Positions 10,549 through 22,200 of a stretch of 64,000 nt of DNA are shown one piece after another. Each line of letters starts with the position of its first letter. Positions within the stretch are counted from its first letter, which is position 1. The notes beneath the pieces were generated by a model. It worked only from the letters and a program-made list of their open reading frames with translations. It had not been told where the DNA came from and ran no database searches. The stretch is from Escallonia rubra (Eukaryota; Streptophyta; Magnoliopsida; Escalloniales; Escalloniaceae). The DNA lies in NCBI GenBank assembly GCA_033065855.1, contig JAVXUO010000489.1, positions 1 through 64,000 on the forward strand. Reading direction: 5' to 3'. Both the position numbers and the translations under genes were made by a program.

Positions 10549-10849
10549 ATAAAAAATAGGTAACTTTGCCTGTTTGTTTACAAGCAGCCGGTCCCAAGTC
10601 CGGATAAAAGGAGGAGGGCCTATGAATAAATTTATCTTCAATTTAACTCCATCAGTTTGAATATTTGAATGCTATAAATATTTATTGTATACACACATAT
10701 TACTACATATATGTGTGCGTGCCTAGGGATTTTTAGTTGTTTTATTTGCTTGTATACACATATATGTGGTAATATATATACGCTAATTATTAAATTATAA
10801 TTTGCTTACATAATAACAAGAAATTATGTCAATTAAAGTGTTTAATTTG
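10549..10849. other. AT-rich sequence without a gene
   Basis: Contains a GGTCCCAAGTCCGGATAAA phrase near 10590, which looks like a fragment of a dispersed plant repeat, then AT-rich sequence with TATATGTG words. No coding potential seen. Confidence 0.35.
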
Positions 10850-11077
10850 AATAACAAGAAATTAAAAAGAAAAGGATAGGGCCTGGGCCCGGCCCTAAAT
10901 ATATGGCCTAGGGCCAGGGCTTGGACTGGGACTAGATACCCCATTAATCTGGCCCGGCCCGGCCCGGTTTCCATTCTCTCTGGCCCGGCCCCGGCCCTGG
11001 CCCCGACCCTTTTTCTCTTTTGGCCCACTGGGCCCGGGCTGGGCCGGCCCAAACCCGGCCCTTTGACACCACTACTC
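10850..11077 (-). mobile_element. hAT-type element end, GGGCC-rich
   Basis: On the minus strand the segment starts TAGTGGTGTCAAAGGGCCGG at 11077 and continues through GGGCC/GGCCC-rich sequence closely similar to the left end of the hAT at 22201-23660 (shared CCAAGCCCTGGCCCTAGGCC). It interrupts the CACTA-3 sequence. The opposite end was not found, so it is truncated or rearranged. Confidence 0.65.
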
Positions 11078-11644
11078 TTGCCCCTCCCCTAACCGGCTGT
11101 ATCCGGTTTCCGACTTGTACATTACAAGTTTTTTTTATAATAAACATTTTTTAAAGGTGATTATATATTGTTGTTTGTGTCTTGGGGATTGTGCGTTGTT
11201 GTTGACGATTGAATTTTTTTATTACAGGTTTGGGCATTAGAAAATTAAAAAAGTATTTTTAAAAAAATTGACTTTTAGCGACGAATTAATTCCGTTGCTA
11301 AAAGTGTATTTAATTCTAAGATTTTTAGCGACGGAATATTCCGTTGTTAAAAATCTCATTTAGCGACGTAATATTCCGTCGCTAAAAATCATATTTCGTC
11401 GCTAAATTCACAAAAAATAAATAAATTAAAATATGTAAAATAGAATTAGCGACGGAAATTCCGTCGCTAATTTATAAAACAATCCGTCGCAAAAAGTTCA
11501 ATATTAGAAGACGGATTTTAAAATTCCGTCGCAAAACTTTTAGTTACGGGCTTTTATACGAGGGACTTTTAGCGACGGTAGTTCCGTCGCTAAAAGTTTT
11601 AGCGAATGATTTTTCCGTCGCTAAAAGCCTTATTCCTTGTAGTG
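11078..11644 (-). mobile_element. CACTA-3, 5' end only (minus orientation)
   Basis: Read on the minus strand from 11644 it begins CACTACAAGGAATAAGGC and follows the left end of CACTA-1 and CACTA-2 base for base with scattered changes: subterminal TTAGCGACGG repeats, CTCGTATAAAAGCCCGT, then AACCTGTAATA, CAACAACAACGCACAAT and ACCGGATACAGCCGGTTAGG. It stops at ~11078 where the hAT end begins. It lies against gypsy integrase sequence, so it probably inserted into that retroelement. Confidence 0.88.
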
Positions 11645-12650
11645 ATAGGCGAATACTAGCCAAGAAAGTTCCCTGTCAGGGATACTATTGGAGTACTATG
11701 AAACACAACCGTGTCGAATCTGTCAGGAGATGTCACAAATGTCAGATGTACGTTATTTATAACATTTTCCCTGAGAGCTATACAACATGACCTCCGCTTA
11801 GCCGTTCTCCGTTTGGGGAATATATGCGATAGAAAAGATCAATCCCGAGGCCTCTAATAGATACGAGTTCATAGTGGCAGCCATAGATTACTTCACGAAG
11901 TGGGTGGAAGCCCGCTTCATATGAAGTGCTCAATGCCAGAAGGTGGCTCAATTTATTCGAACCAATATCATTTGTGGATATAAAGTACCCCAAAAGTTGA
12001 TCTCGGATAACGGGCTACACTTTGAAGAAGAAGTCTCAGACCTAACAAGGAGTATGGTATCACCGGACACCGCTCGTCACCGTACAGACCACAGACTAAG
12101 GCACTGTCAACGCTGCCAGTAAGAAAATTAAGAGCATGTTGAGTAAATTGACGGAAATCTGTAGGAGTTGGCCCGATAAGCCTCCCTACGCCCTCTGAGG
12201 TTATAGAACGTCAATCGGGGCTACCCCATATTCATTAGTCTAGGGCATGGACGCCGTGCTCCCGGTAAGATTGGAAGTTAAATCTCTTAGAGTGCTATTG
12301 GAGAATCGTATAGCTGAGAAAGACTGGGTGAGACGTAAATTCGAAGAATTGGCGTTAACAGATGAGAAAGAGTTGACGACACTCTATCAAATTCAAGGTT
12401 ACCAGAAGCGGATTGCCCAAGTATTCAACAAACGAGTGAAGGAATGCGGGTTGAAAGAAGGAGGTTTGGTGTTAAAGGAGAACTACATACGAAAAATTTG
12501 GAAGTCGAGTGGGGAGTTTGAACCCAATTGGTCAAGTCCCTATCTGATCAAGCAAACCATGACTGGGGTGCGACACTGTTAGTCGATTTAGACGTTATTG
12601 AGTTGTCATAGCTAGTCAATCTGAATCGATTAAAGAAATATTATGCTTGA
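11645..12650 (+). pseudogene. Ty3/gypsy (Tat-type) integrase and pol C-terminus, degenerate
   Basis: The plus strand retains the zinc-binding region (YYWSTMKHN, RRCHKCQMY), the integrase core (AIDYFTKWVEA, ISDNGLHFEEE) and the C-terminal region (FEPNWSSPYLIKQ; NLNRLKKYYA just before a stop near 12650). Several stops and shifts separate these blocks; the longest clean stretch is 12247-12579. The RPYRPQTKGTVN-like phrase is in place but shifted. In gypsy elements this protein joins cDNA to host DNA. The 5' part is cut off by CACTA-3. Confidence 0.85.
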
Positions 12651-13015
12651 GTGAATTTTGTGATTAAACTACAAATGACCTGATCCTCATTAAGAAAATT
12701 TTCCAGCACACACAAATTCATGTAACACATATATGGAGGTACGTAGGCAGCCTGTAAAGTTACTTCGGGTGGGGTCAAATTTTAATAAAATTCTTTTATT
12801 CCACTGGCTCAAGCACTGACTACATTCTTGAGAAAAATAAAAAGAAAATTTCCTGCTAGGATGAAAACCCTACAAAGGGCGGCCTAGGTAAAAGTTAAGA
12901 CAAAAGAAAAATAAAATAATAAAAATGTTCGTTAGGACGAAAACTCTACAAAGGGCGGCCTAGGCAACAGTTAGGGCAAGAAAAATTCTAAGTCCTATTA
13001 GCAACTTATAGGATA
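12651..13015 (+). repeat. Post-pol spacer with a duplicated ~70-bp unit
   Basis: TGGAGGTACGTAGGCAGCC (12733) is a phrase I associate with the end of Tat pol. Two copies of a unit containing CTACAAAGGGCGGCCTAGG follow at about 12890 and 12945. Confidence 0.6.
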
Positions 13016-14718
13016 TCCTCCAGCATCTGTTTAAATTTCATCATAGCGTGACTCTCCTCACCATTCAAGACTAACTTCCATGTCTCCAAATCCCTCCTGT
13101 AAGCGACCTCTGAGACACCGGAATCACAACCTCCAATTCCTCTAAGTGAAAGGCTGGCCTTTGATCCACTTTGTCTTTATTACCTTACCTGTTAGTTTGT
13201 CCCTCGAGATAAGCATCCACATAGGCCTCCTGGTTCTGAGTAACTTTGATAGTCGGATTCCTCTTCGGTGGTTTCTCCTTCAGAAGCAAGGTGGGATGTC
13301 ACTGGGGCTCGTCCATGTGTAAAGACCTTATGGGATTCATGTGAACATCAAACTTCTTCTCAAACATCTGAGAACCTATCCAAGAGCGCCTAATCCTAGT
13401 GATCGAACTTCATCTTTAGTCTGAGGATGACAAAAACTTTGGATTGTACTCTGAGAAGACCTGCCAGACTCAGGCATCTCCGAACCCAATCCGATAGCTG
13501 CACGAGCTTCCTTTTTTACTTGCTCCAAAGATTGTATCTCACAAGAACTAGAGAAGTCCTAATCTAGCTCCGCCCTTAGTTTGCTTTTCGACGTCAATAC
13601 CTTTTCCCGTACCCAAGCCCAAAGCCAACAGATGTATGCGTTAGGCAACAAGGAGCAACTGGACCTATACTTGTTATGAAAGGTTTATAGCCGATAGCGC
13701 TATGGGTATAAGGCAGAGATCCCCAGCCTCGTAACATAGCCTTGATTATGGAAAGGCTAAGGGCTTATTCCTCCACGAACTCTCCATAGAGTTTCAAAAT
13801 TACCTGCTCATAACCAAACTGCCTCAGGATCAGGCAGGTAAAATAGAAGGATATGTAATACAATCCCAGGATATAAACACAGGGATACTCGACTATTCTC
13901 AGAACTGGCCCATGAGCCCTCCACCACCTACAGTACCAACAAATATTCTTGGACTCTCGCACACAGAAGAAGCAAGTCCAGTCGTATATGCTAGAATGAC
14001 CTTCAAATAGTAAATGCCGATTGTGAAAATCATTATGGCTATACCCTACTACAACAGGTTTGGCTATCAGACACATATGGCCCAACAGCCACATGTACAA
14101 AAGCAAGGAACTACCTCCGAATGGAACACCGTGATCTTTATGAATATCAATGATACTAAGTAAAGTTTTGGCTATAAGGGGATTCGGGTTTTACCTCGGG
14201 TAGACACTTGAACCTGGACGTCAGCTAGCCACACATCAGATATCCCAGGACTGAAAAATGTGAGATATTTGGTTATCAAGCATAGTGCCTGAGCAGCCAT
14301 TCTACCATTGGCATACTGTTGATCACGGCTAGTCAACTTGGCAGAAACATAGTCTATCAGAGGAGAAAGTTGGATACCGTTATCCCGAATGAAAGATCGG
14401 GCATATTCCTTTGGAACCTTTAATAAACTTTTCAGAGACTTGACATAACCATCATGAACGGTCGGAACAACAATTGGAAGATTAGTTGAGATATCTACCA
14501 AGGCAGGAAACTCTTCAAAAGTAGGGCAGAGTTCGGTTAGACCGAAGTGAAAAACATGATCCTCAATATCCCAGAATTTGCAAGCAACATGAAGAATGTC
14601 TTCACGAACCATCACGCTGCTCAAGCTCCGTCCATATGGATCAATTCGATCTTGTTGAAAGAGTCCGTGAACACACGGAATTGAAGTTCGATGATTCTAG
14701 AATCGTCTTCGAAAGCCA
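13016..14718 (-). pseudogene. Antisense gene of the gypsy element: DUF7745-like protein, decayed
   Basis: Read on the minus strand, an ATG at 14718 starts MAFEDDSRIIELQF; after a shift the frame 14624-14172 carries the N-terminal DUF7745-like region (CKFWDIEDHVFHFGLTELCP). A further shift leads to the best conserved part (14106-13765): LLYMWLLGHMCLI, FHNRHLLFEG, DWTCFFC, ICWYCRWW and LRQFGYEQVILK. Shorter remnants continue to an end near 13016 (LETWKLVLNGEESHAMMKF). Such genes are found, often unnamed, in plant genomes next to Tat gypsy elements, antisense to pol. The role is unknown; at least three shifts make this copy non-functional. The family assignment is from recalled motifs. Confidence 0.65.
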
Positions 14719-15349
14719 TTGAGAGTTCTTAAGAGAAAAAGGAAGAATTTTGTTCTGAAAGGATGAGTCATGAATATATATAGTCAAGTAGCTCTAATTT
14801 GTATAGAGTTGGGAGTCAGAAATTTAAAAATTCATAAAATGTTATTAGAAAAACCGTCCGATTTTCGTTTAACCGGCCAGTTTTCCTGATATCATTGCAC
14901 ATTTGATGATCCAAGCTTTTGATCAACCGTCCGGTTCTCTCAAGATAATTTACTTTTCTTCCGACCATCAGTAAAGTTTGGCCTTAAAGTTGGATTTAGG
15001 CTCTAACCAACTAACCGCTTTTCCTCGAGAATATTTTGGGTCATTGACTAATCAGTCGGTTAGTTAGCCTTGGATAAATTTTTACAGGGTTTGCCTACTT
15101 TTAGGCCAAACCCTGTAACTGTCAAACTTTAATTCTCAATTCTCAAACTTCAGTTCCACTCCTATTCTCTTTCTTCATGTGCATGTGTGTGAGCATATAC
15201 TTGTAATGTACATTTAACATAGGGAACTAAGATAGTCATTAACTGAAAAAGACATAAAAATGAGTGTTTAAACTACATCAATGTTTTAAGCTAAGTCCCT
15301 AAAGAACTCTAACCAATACTCTAAAAAATAGCCCTAACTCTAGACCTAG
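14719..15349. other. Spacer between the two antisense genes
   Basis: Non-coding. Between 14850 and 15060 there are several short AACCGTCCGGTT/AACCGGCCAGTT words; the same words recur upstream of the second antisense gene at 17860-17970, which suggests homologous 5' flanks. Confidence 0.5.
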
Positions 15350-17698
15350 GGGCTAACAGTGGCAGTTGTCTACAGAGCTTCCTCTGGGATCTCCTGACGA
15401 TGGGTACCTTATCGAGGCTGGACTCTGAGTCCTCTCTGGCTTCCTCCTCAATCTTCTGACTGGGCTCCTCCTTGGCCTCTAGCTCGGCTTCCTCTTCCTC
15501 GGTTTCCTCCTCATCACCATTTGCACCTCTTCCTCATCAGCTTGGGATGACTTTCGCATTAGTCTCTTTGATGGAGGAGATGGCGCCTTTCTTTTGCTAT
15601 AAGTAGCAACTTCCTTCCCTTTGGACGGTGGTGGCCAAGGCTTCAAAGACTCTCGGGTTTAAGGCCGGTTCACCCCTATAATATTTATGCACTTGCCTTT
15701 GGGAATGACTGGGGTCATCTTGGGGGTACCAGTAACAGCAGTAGTAGGGGCTGGGACTGGGGCTCCTTGAAGCTCGGCAAAGAACTTGATCCACTTCTCA
15801 AAGGTGGCATCGAAAGAGTAAGAATGGGCATCTCGATACCTTCTTCCGAAGTCCTGTACACCGGGAGCATAAACTGATAGCCAGATACCATGCCCTTCAG
15901 GCTGTATATTATCCTATAAGCGTCTTGGAGTAGGGATCACAGTACCTACATTAGTAAATTCGAGTAACTCCTTAAGGCTAAAGACCTCAAAATCATTCTT
16001 TGATCGCGGGAATGGCTCATACTCAGGAGTTTTACCCATTGGGTAATACGACACCATCCATTTAGGGACTGGAAGACCCTAAGCCGTGTCGTCCTCTTTA
16101 TCCTAGGCCGCCCTATCGCACTGAATTTTCTTCACCATCTCCAAATTTATGGAGGGTGCCAAATCCTCCTGCACGAATGCCTCGTATGTACGAGGATCGT
16201 TCGGCCACCATATCGATGACATCGGGATGCCCCTAATCAAAGTCTACCTCAAACCCCTATCCAACTCTGTGGATGACACATCTCCTTGGGAGGAGCCCCG
16301 GTATCTTGAAGCCCATATCCTTTAAGTGATGTTGATGAAGTACCCTATCACCTAGGTAGAACTCCTCTTATGAGGGTCCTACTAGTAATATTTGGCCCTG
16401 ACCATAACCTAATTCCTTAGCATAGTTCTCTACCTAGTGCCACCATTGAGACAAAGATTCCTAAATTGGAAAAAGACAAATGTGAGAAGTTAATAAACAC
16501 ACTTAGAAGGAAAATGACATGAACTAACAATTTGCTTACCGGGCGCTTTCTAAGCTGGTTAAAATTGTCTCCGTGCACAAACTTTGAGACCCTAGCTTTC
16601 TCATCCTTAAAGTTTGACCATGTCATTGCCAGTGTATTCACATCAAGAGTCACCTCGGCCAAGCGACGAACGTGAGAACCTAACACCTCAAAAGCCCAAA
16701 TCTGATAGCAAAACAAGGCACATGTGAGTGTATGTTAAGAATAAGCACCAAAATCATTAGAAAATAATCAAAGAACTTAGGCATACCTCCTGAACATCAC
16801 AAAATCCCATGAAGCTAAGTGACTGCGTCCACGACATAGCACCCATCGACCGATACAACTAAGCCAGAGTGGGAGTACCCCAATCACCTCAAGAGCCCGA
16901 AGGCACCACAGCTGGACCGATTCATCCTTATTGCTAAATAAGGTTTTCCCTAGAGTGTAGAGCAAAAAAAGCCGGATGAACTGATTAACTGCTACGGGCT
17001 CTATCATATCCAAGTTCATGTGCTCATAGTGATTACAGATGTAACCCAAGAGTATCAAACCACCATTCTTGTAGGATGGTTGGTCGACAAGCAAACAGAC
17101 CACAATGTCGTGATCCTTATCAAGATCATGGGCCACAAAACGGGCCTCCTCGACATTAAATGCCGGTGATGTTCGTGAAAACAAAATGGGTGATCGTGGC
17201 CTCCATGAATGGCATATGAAAAGTGTTGGTGGAATCCCTCTAATGCTCGACAAGGCACATACGATGCTTCTTGATCCAGGTAAAAACGTGCAATCCATCC
17301 AATAAGGGATGAAAGCCCGTAGCAGTTATTCTATTCTTAATAGGATCAAAGAGTTTTCCCTACATCGCATGTTTGTAGGGAGCGGCTGCAAATTCACAAA
17401 TCAAAGGAGAAAACGTAAGGAATCGTCGGGTTCATAAAGGAATTGCATGAAAACCCTAAGGCATGGGGCCTACTGTGCAAGGGCATGGTGTGTGTGTTAA
17501 ATATGGTGAAATAGTGTGTCTAAAAAGAAAACTCGAGCAAATATACCTTCTTCACAAAATAGAGTGCACAAATATGAGTGCCTTGCTCCAGAGTGAGTAG
17601 AGAACGATTATTGACTCGATTCTTCAGTTAAAATCTAGAGATTTTGCCAAATTGAGGACCTTCCTCATCCTCCTTCCGAATTCTCACAGGATCCTCCA
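15350..17698 (-). pseudogene. Antisense gene of the gypsy element: plant mobile domain (PMD) protein, decayed
   Basis: An ATG at 17698 on the minus strand begins MEDPVRIRKEDEEGPQFGK, followed shortly by a stop and then LEQGTHICALYFVKK before a GT. The PMD-like body is readable at 17298-16777 (GGLILLGYICNHYEHMNLD, VNQFIRLFLLYTLGKTLF) and 16716-16540 (QIWAFEVLGSHVRRLAEVTL). The 3' part (15600-15350) is a shifted Glu/Lys-rich tail with a basic motif SKRKAPSPPSKR. The domain occurs in host proteins and in antisense ORFs of Tat retroelements; its position here between pol and the presumed 3' end fits the latter. Multiple shifts; not functional. Confidence 0.6.
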
Positions 17699-18476
17699 TG
17701 ATTGTGTGAGGTTGAGATATATGGGGAAGAGATTTGTGGTATTTATAGATTATGAGTGTGATTTAAAACTTTTAGAGAGAAGAAACCTGAGAGAGATTGG
17801 AGTGTGATTGGATTGAAAGTGCTTTGAAAATGCCCTAAAATCATGCACAAAACTGGGTGGCTAAACCGACCAATTTTGTTATGTATGTCGGTCAAAGTCT
17901 TTGACTAACCGACTGGTTTTCGGCTCTTCGATTTAAAAAATCCCAGAGTCTGACTAACCGGCCGGTTTTCGACCCTTTCTTTTTTCAAAAAAAAAAAAAA
18001 GAAAAAAGAAAAGAGAAATGTAGAATGCATGCTTGTCTGCATTAGTGCCTCAACCATCCTTATAAATTTGCGGTTTCTTGCCTGCGCATTATCGCATTAT
18101 TTGCCTGAGGGCATTGTTATCCAGTATTTGTATGCCTGCCTGTGCATGTCCTACGTCTGATCCCTGGGTGATTCACTACCCAGATTTTTTAAATTAATTA
18201 CTCTATCCAACGACTCTTGTACGGTGTAAGGCTAATACAAGATTCTGTGTTTATTGCCAGTTTCTCCTTGTGAAATGAACTAACTCCTTCACATCTAACG
18301 ATCAAATATCTTTACGACATTCCAGCTCCAGCTACCAGTCAACCTGTCACTTTGTCCGTCGACCCTTTCAACTTGTCTTGGGGGCTCCGACAATGGGCAA
18401 TTCCAGTTCTAGATCTAGTCTTTAGTATCCCTAGACGGCCAATTATTGTTACCATTGGCTCCGACTTCTAGGGGTA
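17699..18476 (+). other. 3' non-coding region of the gypsy element
   Basis: No gene. Holds the AACCGACC words mentioned above, a poly-A tract at 17988-18001, and CTTGTCTTGGGGGCTCCGAC near 18375, a purine-containing phrase that could be a decayed polypurine tract. I could not define an LTR here. Confidence 0.4.
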
Positions 18477-20935
18477 TGTAATATCCCGCACTTTTTCAGC
18501 GGTTTAAAATAATTATCTGTGACCTGAAAAAAAAAATGAACGGGCGATAAATTTGAGCAATGCTCAGAGATTAGTAGAGCATGAAATGTTAAAATGATTT
18601 TGGGGTCAAAATGTAATTTTGAAAGCTTTTGGGACCATTTTGTAATTATGGAAAACTTTGGGGGGCTATTTTACAATTTTGAAAAATGTGGTAGTTATGT
18701 GTCAAGATTTTGAAAATCAGGTCATATATAATTGCGACCTCCTACTTGTTTTAATTGTGACTCATCTGATTTTATTATAAAACTTGGGATGGAATTTTAT
18801 GGAAATTAAATAGAAAGAAATTAGGAGGAAAACCAAAACAGTAACTAAGATAAGAGAAAGAGAAACATAGCATAAAATTGGGCAGGACATCTGAAAGGAA
18901 GAGAGTAAGATTAAAGAAGTTCTTTACGGGTAATTCCCTTTCCTCTTTGGTGATTTTAGTGTGTGAATTCAGTGGGTCTACGGGTTTGCAGTGTGGGTGC
19001 GTGACGGTGTGTTCGCTGTGTGTTTTTTGTGTGTGTGGGCTTCGAGACTGTGGGATTGTGCGGGATTTGTGTGCAAATGGGTGTGGAATGAGAGGCTAAG
19101 GTGTAACTGTGTGTGTTAGAGGTCGACGAGAAGGGCTATAATATGTGCAGGTATGTTGTGTGTGTGTTTGCAGGTTTTGTTTGTGCGTTCATGGCTGCCG
19201 TGTGAATATGTGTGAGTTTAGGTGTAAATATTGTGTAAAGTGTGTGGGTTGGAAGGTTACGGGTGTGGTAGCAGTGAGTGTGAGTGTGTGATTTGTGAAG
19301 TTTGTGCGCATTGTAGTGTGTGCAGAGGGTGATTATGTGAGTGTGTGCTTCGAGTGTGTGTGACTGCGTGTATTGTATGTATTTGTGTACATTTATGTGT
19401 GTTAATAGGTAATTATGATGGATTTATGTGGTCAGAAGTGTGGTAGAGTGTGTGTTCGTGAACTGTGTGAGTGTTTGTGCAAGTGTGTGCTCGGCAGATT
19501 GTAGAAGAAGAAGGACTGTGTGTAGTTTAGGCGAAGTAGTTAGTGTTTTAATTTGAACACTGTTTGTAATTGTCTCTAAGGGGGGGGGGGGGGGGGGTGG
19601 GTGGGTGGTATTTAGGCAATTTTTATACAAATTTTTATAAATAGTTAGGATCAAAATATGACAAAGTCCGAAACAGTAACCCTATTATTTTTACGAGACG
19701 TACGCTATGGAAAATTTTGGGAATTATCTGTGTCCGCAAAGGATGCTAAATTAGGGTATCAATCAAAAGAATTTTTTTATTTAATTAGCATAACAAATCA
19801 AATTATTTTAATGTGAAAATTTTAGGAAAACCTTATTTTACTGAGTGCTCGGTCTGGACACTGGTTCAGAATTTTCGAGTGAATTTTTTTATAATAATTT
19901 TTAGCTCAAAAATGACTTTAGAATGTTTAAAATAGTGTTTTAACGTGTTTTTGGGATTTTTTTCGTATGCGGGAATCCCCAGGGGGTATTTTTGAAACTT
20001 GCCACCCATAGGGGGTATTTTGGTAATTTTACTTATAAAATGTATTTTTGTGTAAATTCACATACAGTAATGATATTTGAGTGATTTTACTCATGGGAAG
20101 ACTGTTTTGGTTATTTAAGTGTGAAATAGGTGTTTTTGATAATTTTACACATGCGGGGCATTTTGATAATTTTACATACTCGGTGAGGGGCCGTTCTGGG
20201 AGTATGCATGAGTCAATATTGAGTTCATAATATCGAAGTATATACTGTATACTAATAATTAGATTGTTCCTTTTAGGTTAAAGTAAAAGACTTTCCGGTT
20301 AGAGTGGCTTAGCGTCGGATCCAGGTAAGGGTTTTTATCTGAACCCCGGGTAAGGATTTCTATCCATACCCTAATTTTGATAACTTGTGTTCATAAGTAT
20401 TCTTTTGATTTCCTTATGGCTATTGTCAAACTTTGAGATATGTATTGATATCAACATGTTATTGCCAAGAAAACCCTAACATTGAACCTAAATCAATTAT
20501 TTGGAAATCTTATCGATACTATGCTGAGCAAATTCGATAACTGTTTGCATTCGCTCTTCTGAATTGTTATGCTTAAATTCGATAACGATTCGTATTTGTT
20601 CTTACTATTTGTTTGTGGTTATTCTGAAATTATGAGTGATGAATTATATCAACATGCTAAATTATCATTGAAACCTTAATTGATTTTAGTTATTTTGAAT
20701 TCATGTTGATGCTCATTTTATTGCATGTCAAGCATTGAATTTCTTGTTAATTCTATGATTGTTGTTTTCTGTGTTGACCTGAGGATCTGTTCTGTGGGGA
20801 GGCATTATAAGGGGTCTGAACCTGCGTAATTATGCAAGGCTAGTACCTTAATGAGAATGTCTAGTTTTCGTACATCATGCATGTGTACACTTTTTGTTCA
20901 TTGCCTGAATGGCATTACCTCTGCTCCTAACAATA
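18477..20935 (+). mobile_element. Long LTR-family copy, 3'-truncated
   Basis: Starts TGTAATATCCCGCAC at 18477, like the two nested LTRs at 33540 and (reversed) 50793. It shares their internal order: a purine-rich leader with a GGTAAT donor-like site (~18930), a long GT-rich tract (18960-19480), an AT-rich part, a GGATCCAGGTAAGG region (~20318) and a TGTTGACCTGAGGATCTG region (~20772). It breaks off near 20935, before the usual 3' end. A run of 18 G lies at 19580-19597. No protein is encoded; open frames in the GT-rich tract are compositional. Confidence 0.65.
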
Positions 20936-22200
20936 TTGCTATCTTTCTAAGTGAAAGAATGATATTGGCGGTACATTGTGGTGCACACCATACCATAGGC
21001 AATCAACAATAGTAGCAGATTTGCAACAAATCATAAGAATGGCTAGATAAGTTGTAACAGGAAGAGAGTCATAACCTTAAGCATCAAAATCATGTAGGAG
21101 CTAAGACATTGTACGCATGTATGTCGGATCTTGCAAGCATCACAAGAAAAACCAAGTTCATATGTTGGTCTACGACCTTATTGCCTCGATACCGAGCAAG
21201 CGAGCGATATGTCCTAAGTTGTCAATCAACCGTTGATTGACAAGCACCAAACCAGGAAGTGATAGTAATCGTAATACTATATTAAAATGGATATTCCAAC
21301 AATGATACACATCTCACAAGCAAGAACTAGCGTGCACGTGAGATACGCTATTTTTTTCGTTGTAATATGCTTTTACTTGACGAAGTTCTTAAACTTCATT
21401 TGAATGAGAGAAACTCCTTGTCATATTTATACATCAAACAACACTGATATGTACTAGTACGGTTGGAATACAATCAATACATGAGTGAGCTGACAGTTAG
21501 AATCCTGAGATGTTAATGAAAATGATACAACAGTAAACTAAATTGAACGAAGCCCATATGCACCTTTAATGCTCCATTTTTTAGCGTCCCCTCGTGCGAC
21601 CCCTCCTTTACCATCCTGTTGTACCATTTAACAGCCATCGCTACTTTCTTCACTTGCTTCATAGGGTTGTGTTGGTATTACTAAGTCTAGTGATCACATG
21701 TTACAAATCTCTGTGCCCACATTGATGGCCAACATCGCGTCACTCCTTCCCCATCCCTACGCCCCCCTTCTTCCCCACCACCCATAAGCAGCAATGCGTC
21801 AGAAACAGTGTCGCTTTTTTCTCTTCGTTGTCAAAATTCTTACTCATGGATTTGGATAAATATGTGTTTGTTCTTTTTACATGCCAAGACACTCAAAGTG
21901 CAATCATACCCCCTTTATAATTCATTTTTCATTAGTGGAATCTCTAAACGAGATAGTGGCCCTTTTACGCCCAGTACTCCCACGACGAATCTATAGAAGA
22001 AGGTCTTAGCATTTTCTTGAAACCATGTAATAATTCATTTTTCATTAGTGGAATTCCTAAACGAGATAGTGGCCCTTTTATGCCCAGTACTCCCACGACG
22101 AATCTATAGAAGAAGGTCTTAGCATTTTCCTGAAACCATGTAATATTCTTAATTGCTACATATTTTGTTACTAGAATACTTTGCGCATAAGGTGCCATAC
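20936..22200. other. Non-coding stretch
   Basis: No recognisable gene or element end. AT-rich with a C-rich patch at 21740-21790. The only clear structure is the tandem duplication at 21917-22142. Confidence 0.4.
21917..22142. repeat. 113-bp tandem duplication
   Basis: 21917-22029 and 22030-22142 are copies of the same 113-bp sequence (start ATAATTCATTTTTCATTAGT) with only a few substitutions, so the duplication is recent. Confidence 0.92.

Noticed and set aside
10560..10640. GGTCCCAAGTCCGGATAAA phrase as evidence for a particular retroelement
   Set aside because: I recall it from dispersed plant repeats but cannot assign it to a family with confidence.
10390..10641. Frame with a long Tyr-Ile repeat
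   Set aside because: Translation of a (TA)n microsatellite.
18878..19654. Cys/Val-rich frame in the GT-rich tract
   Set aside because: Same compositional effect; the segment is LTR.
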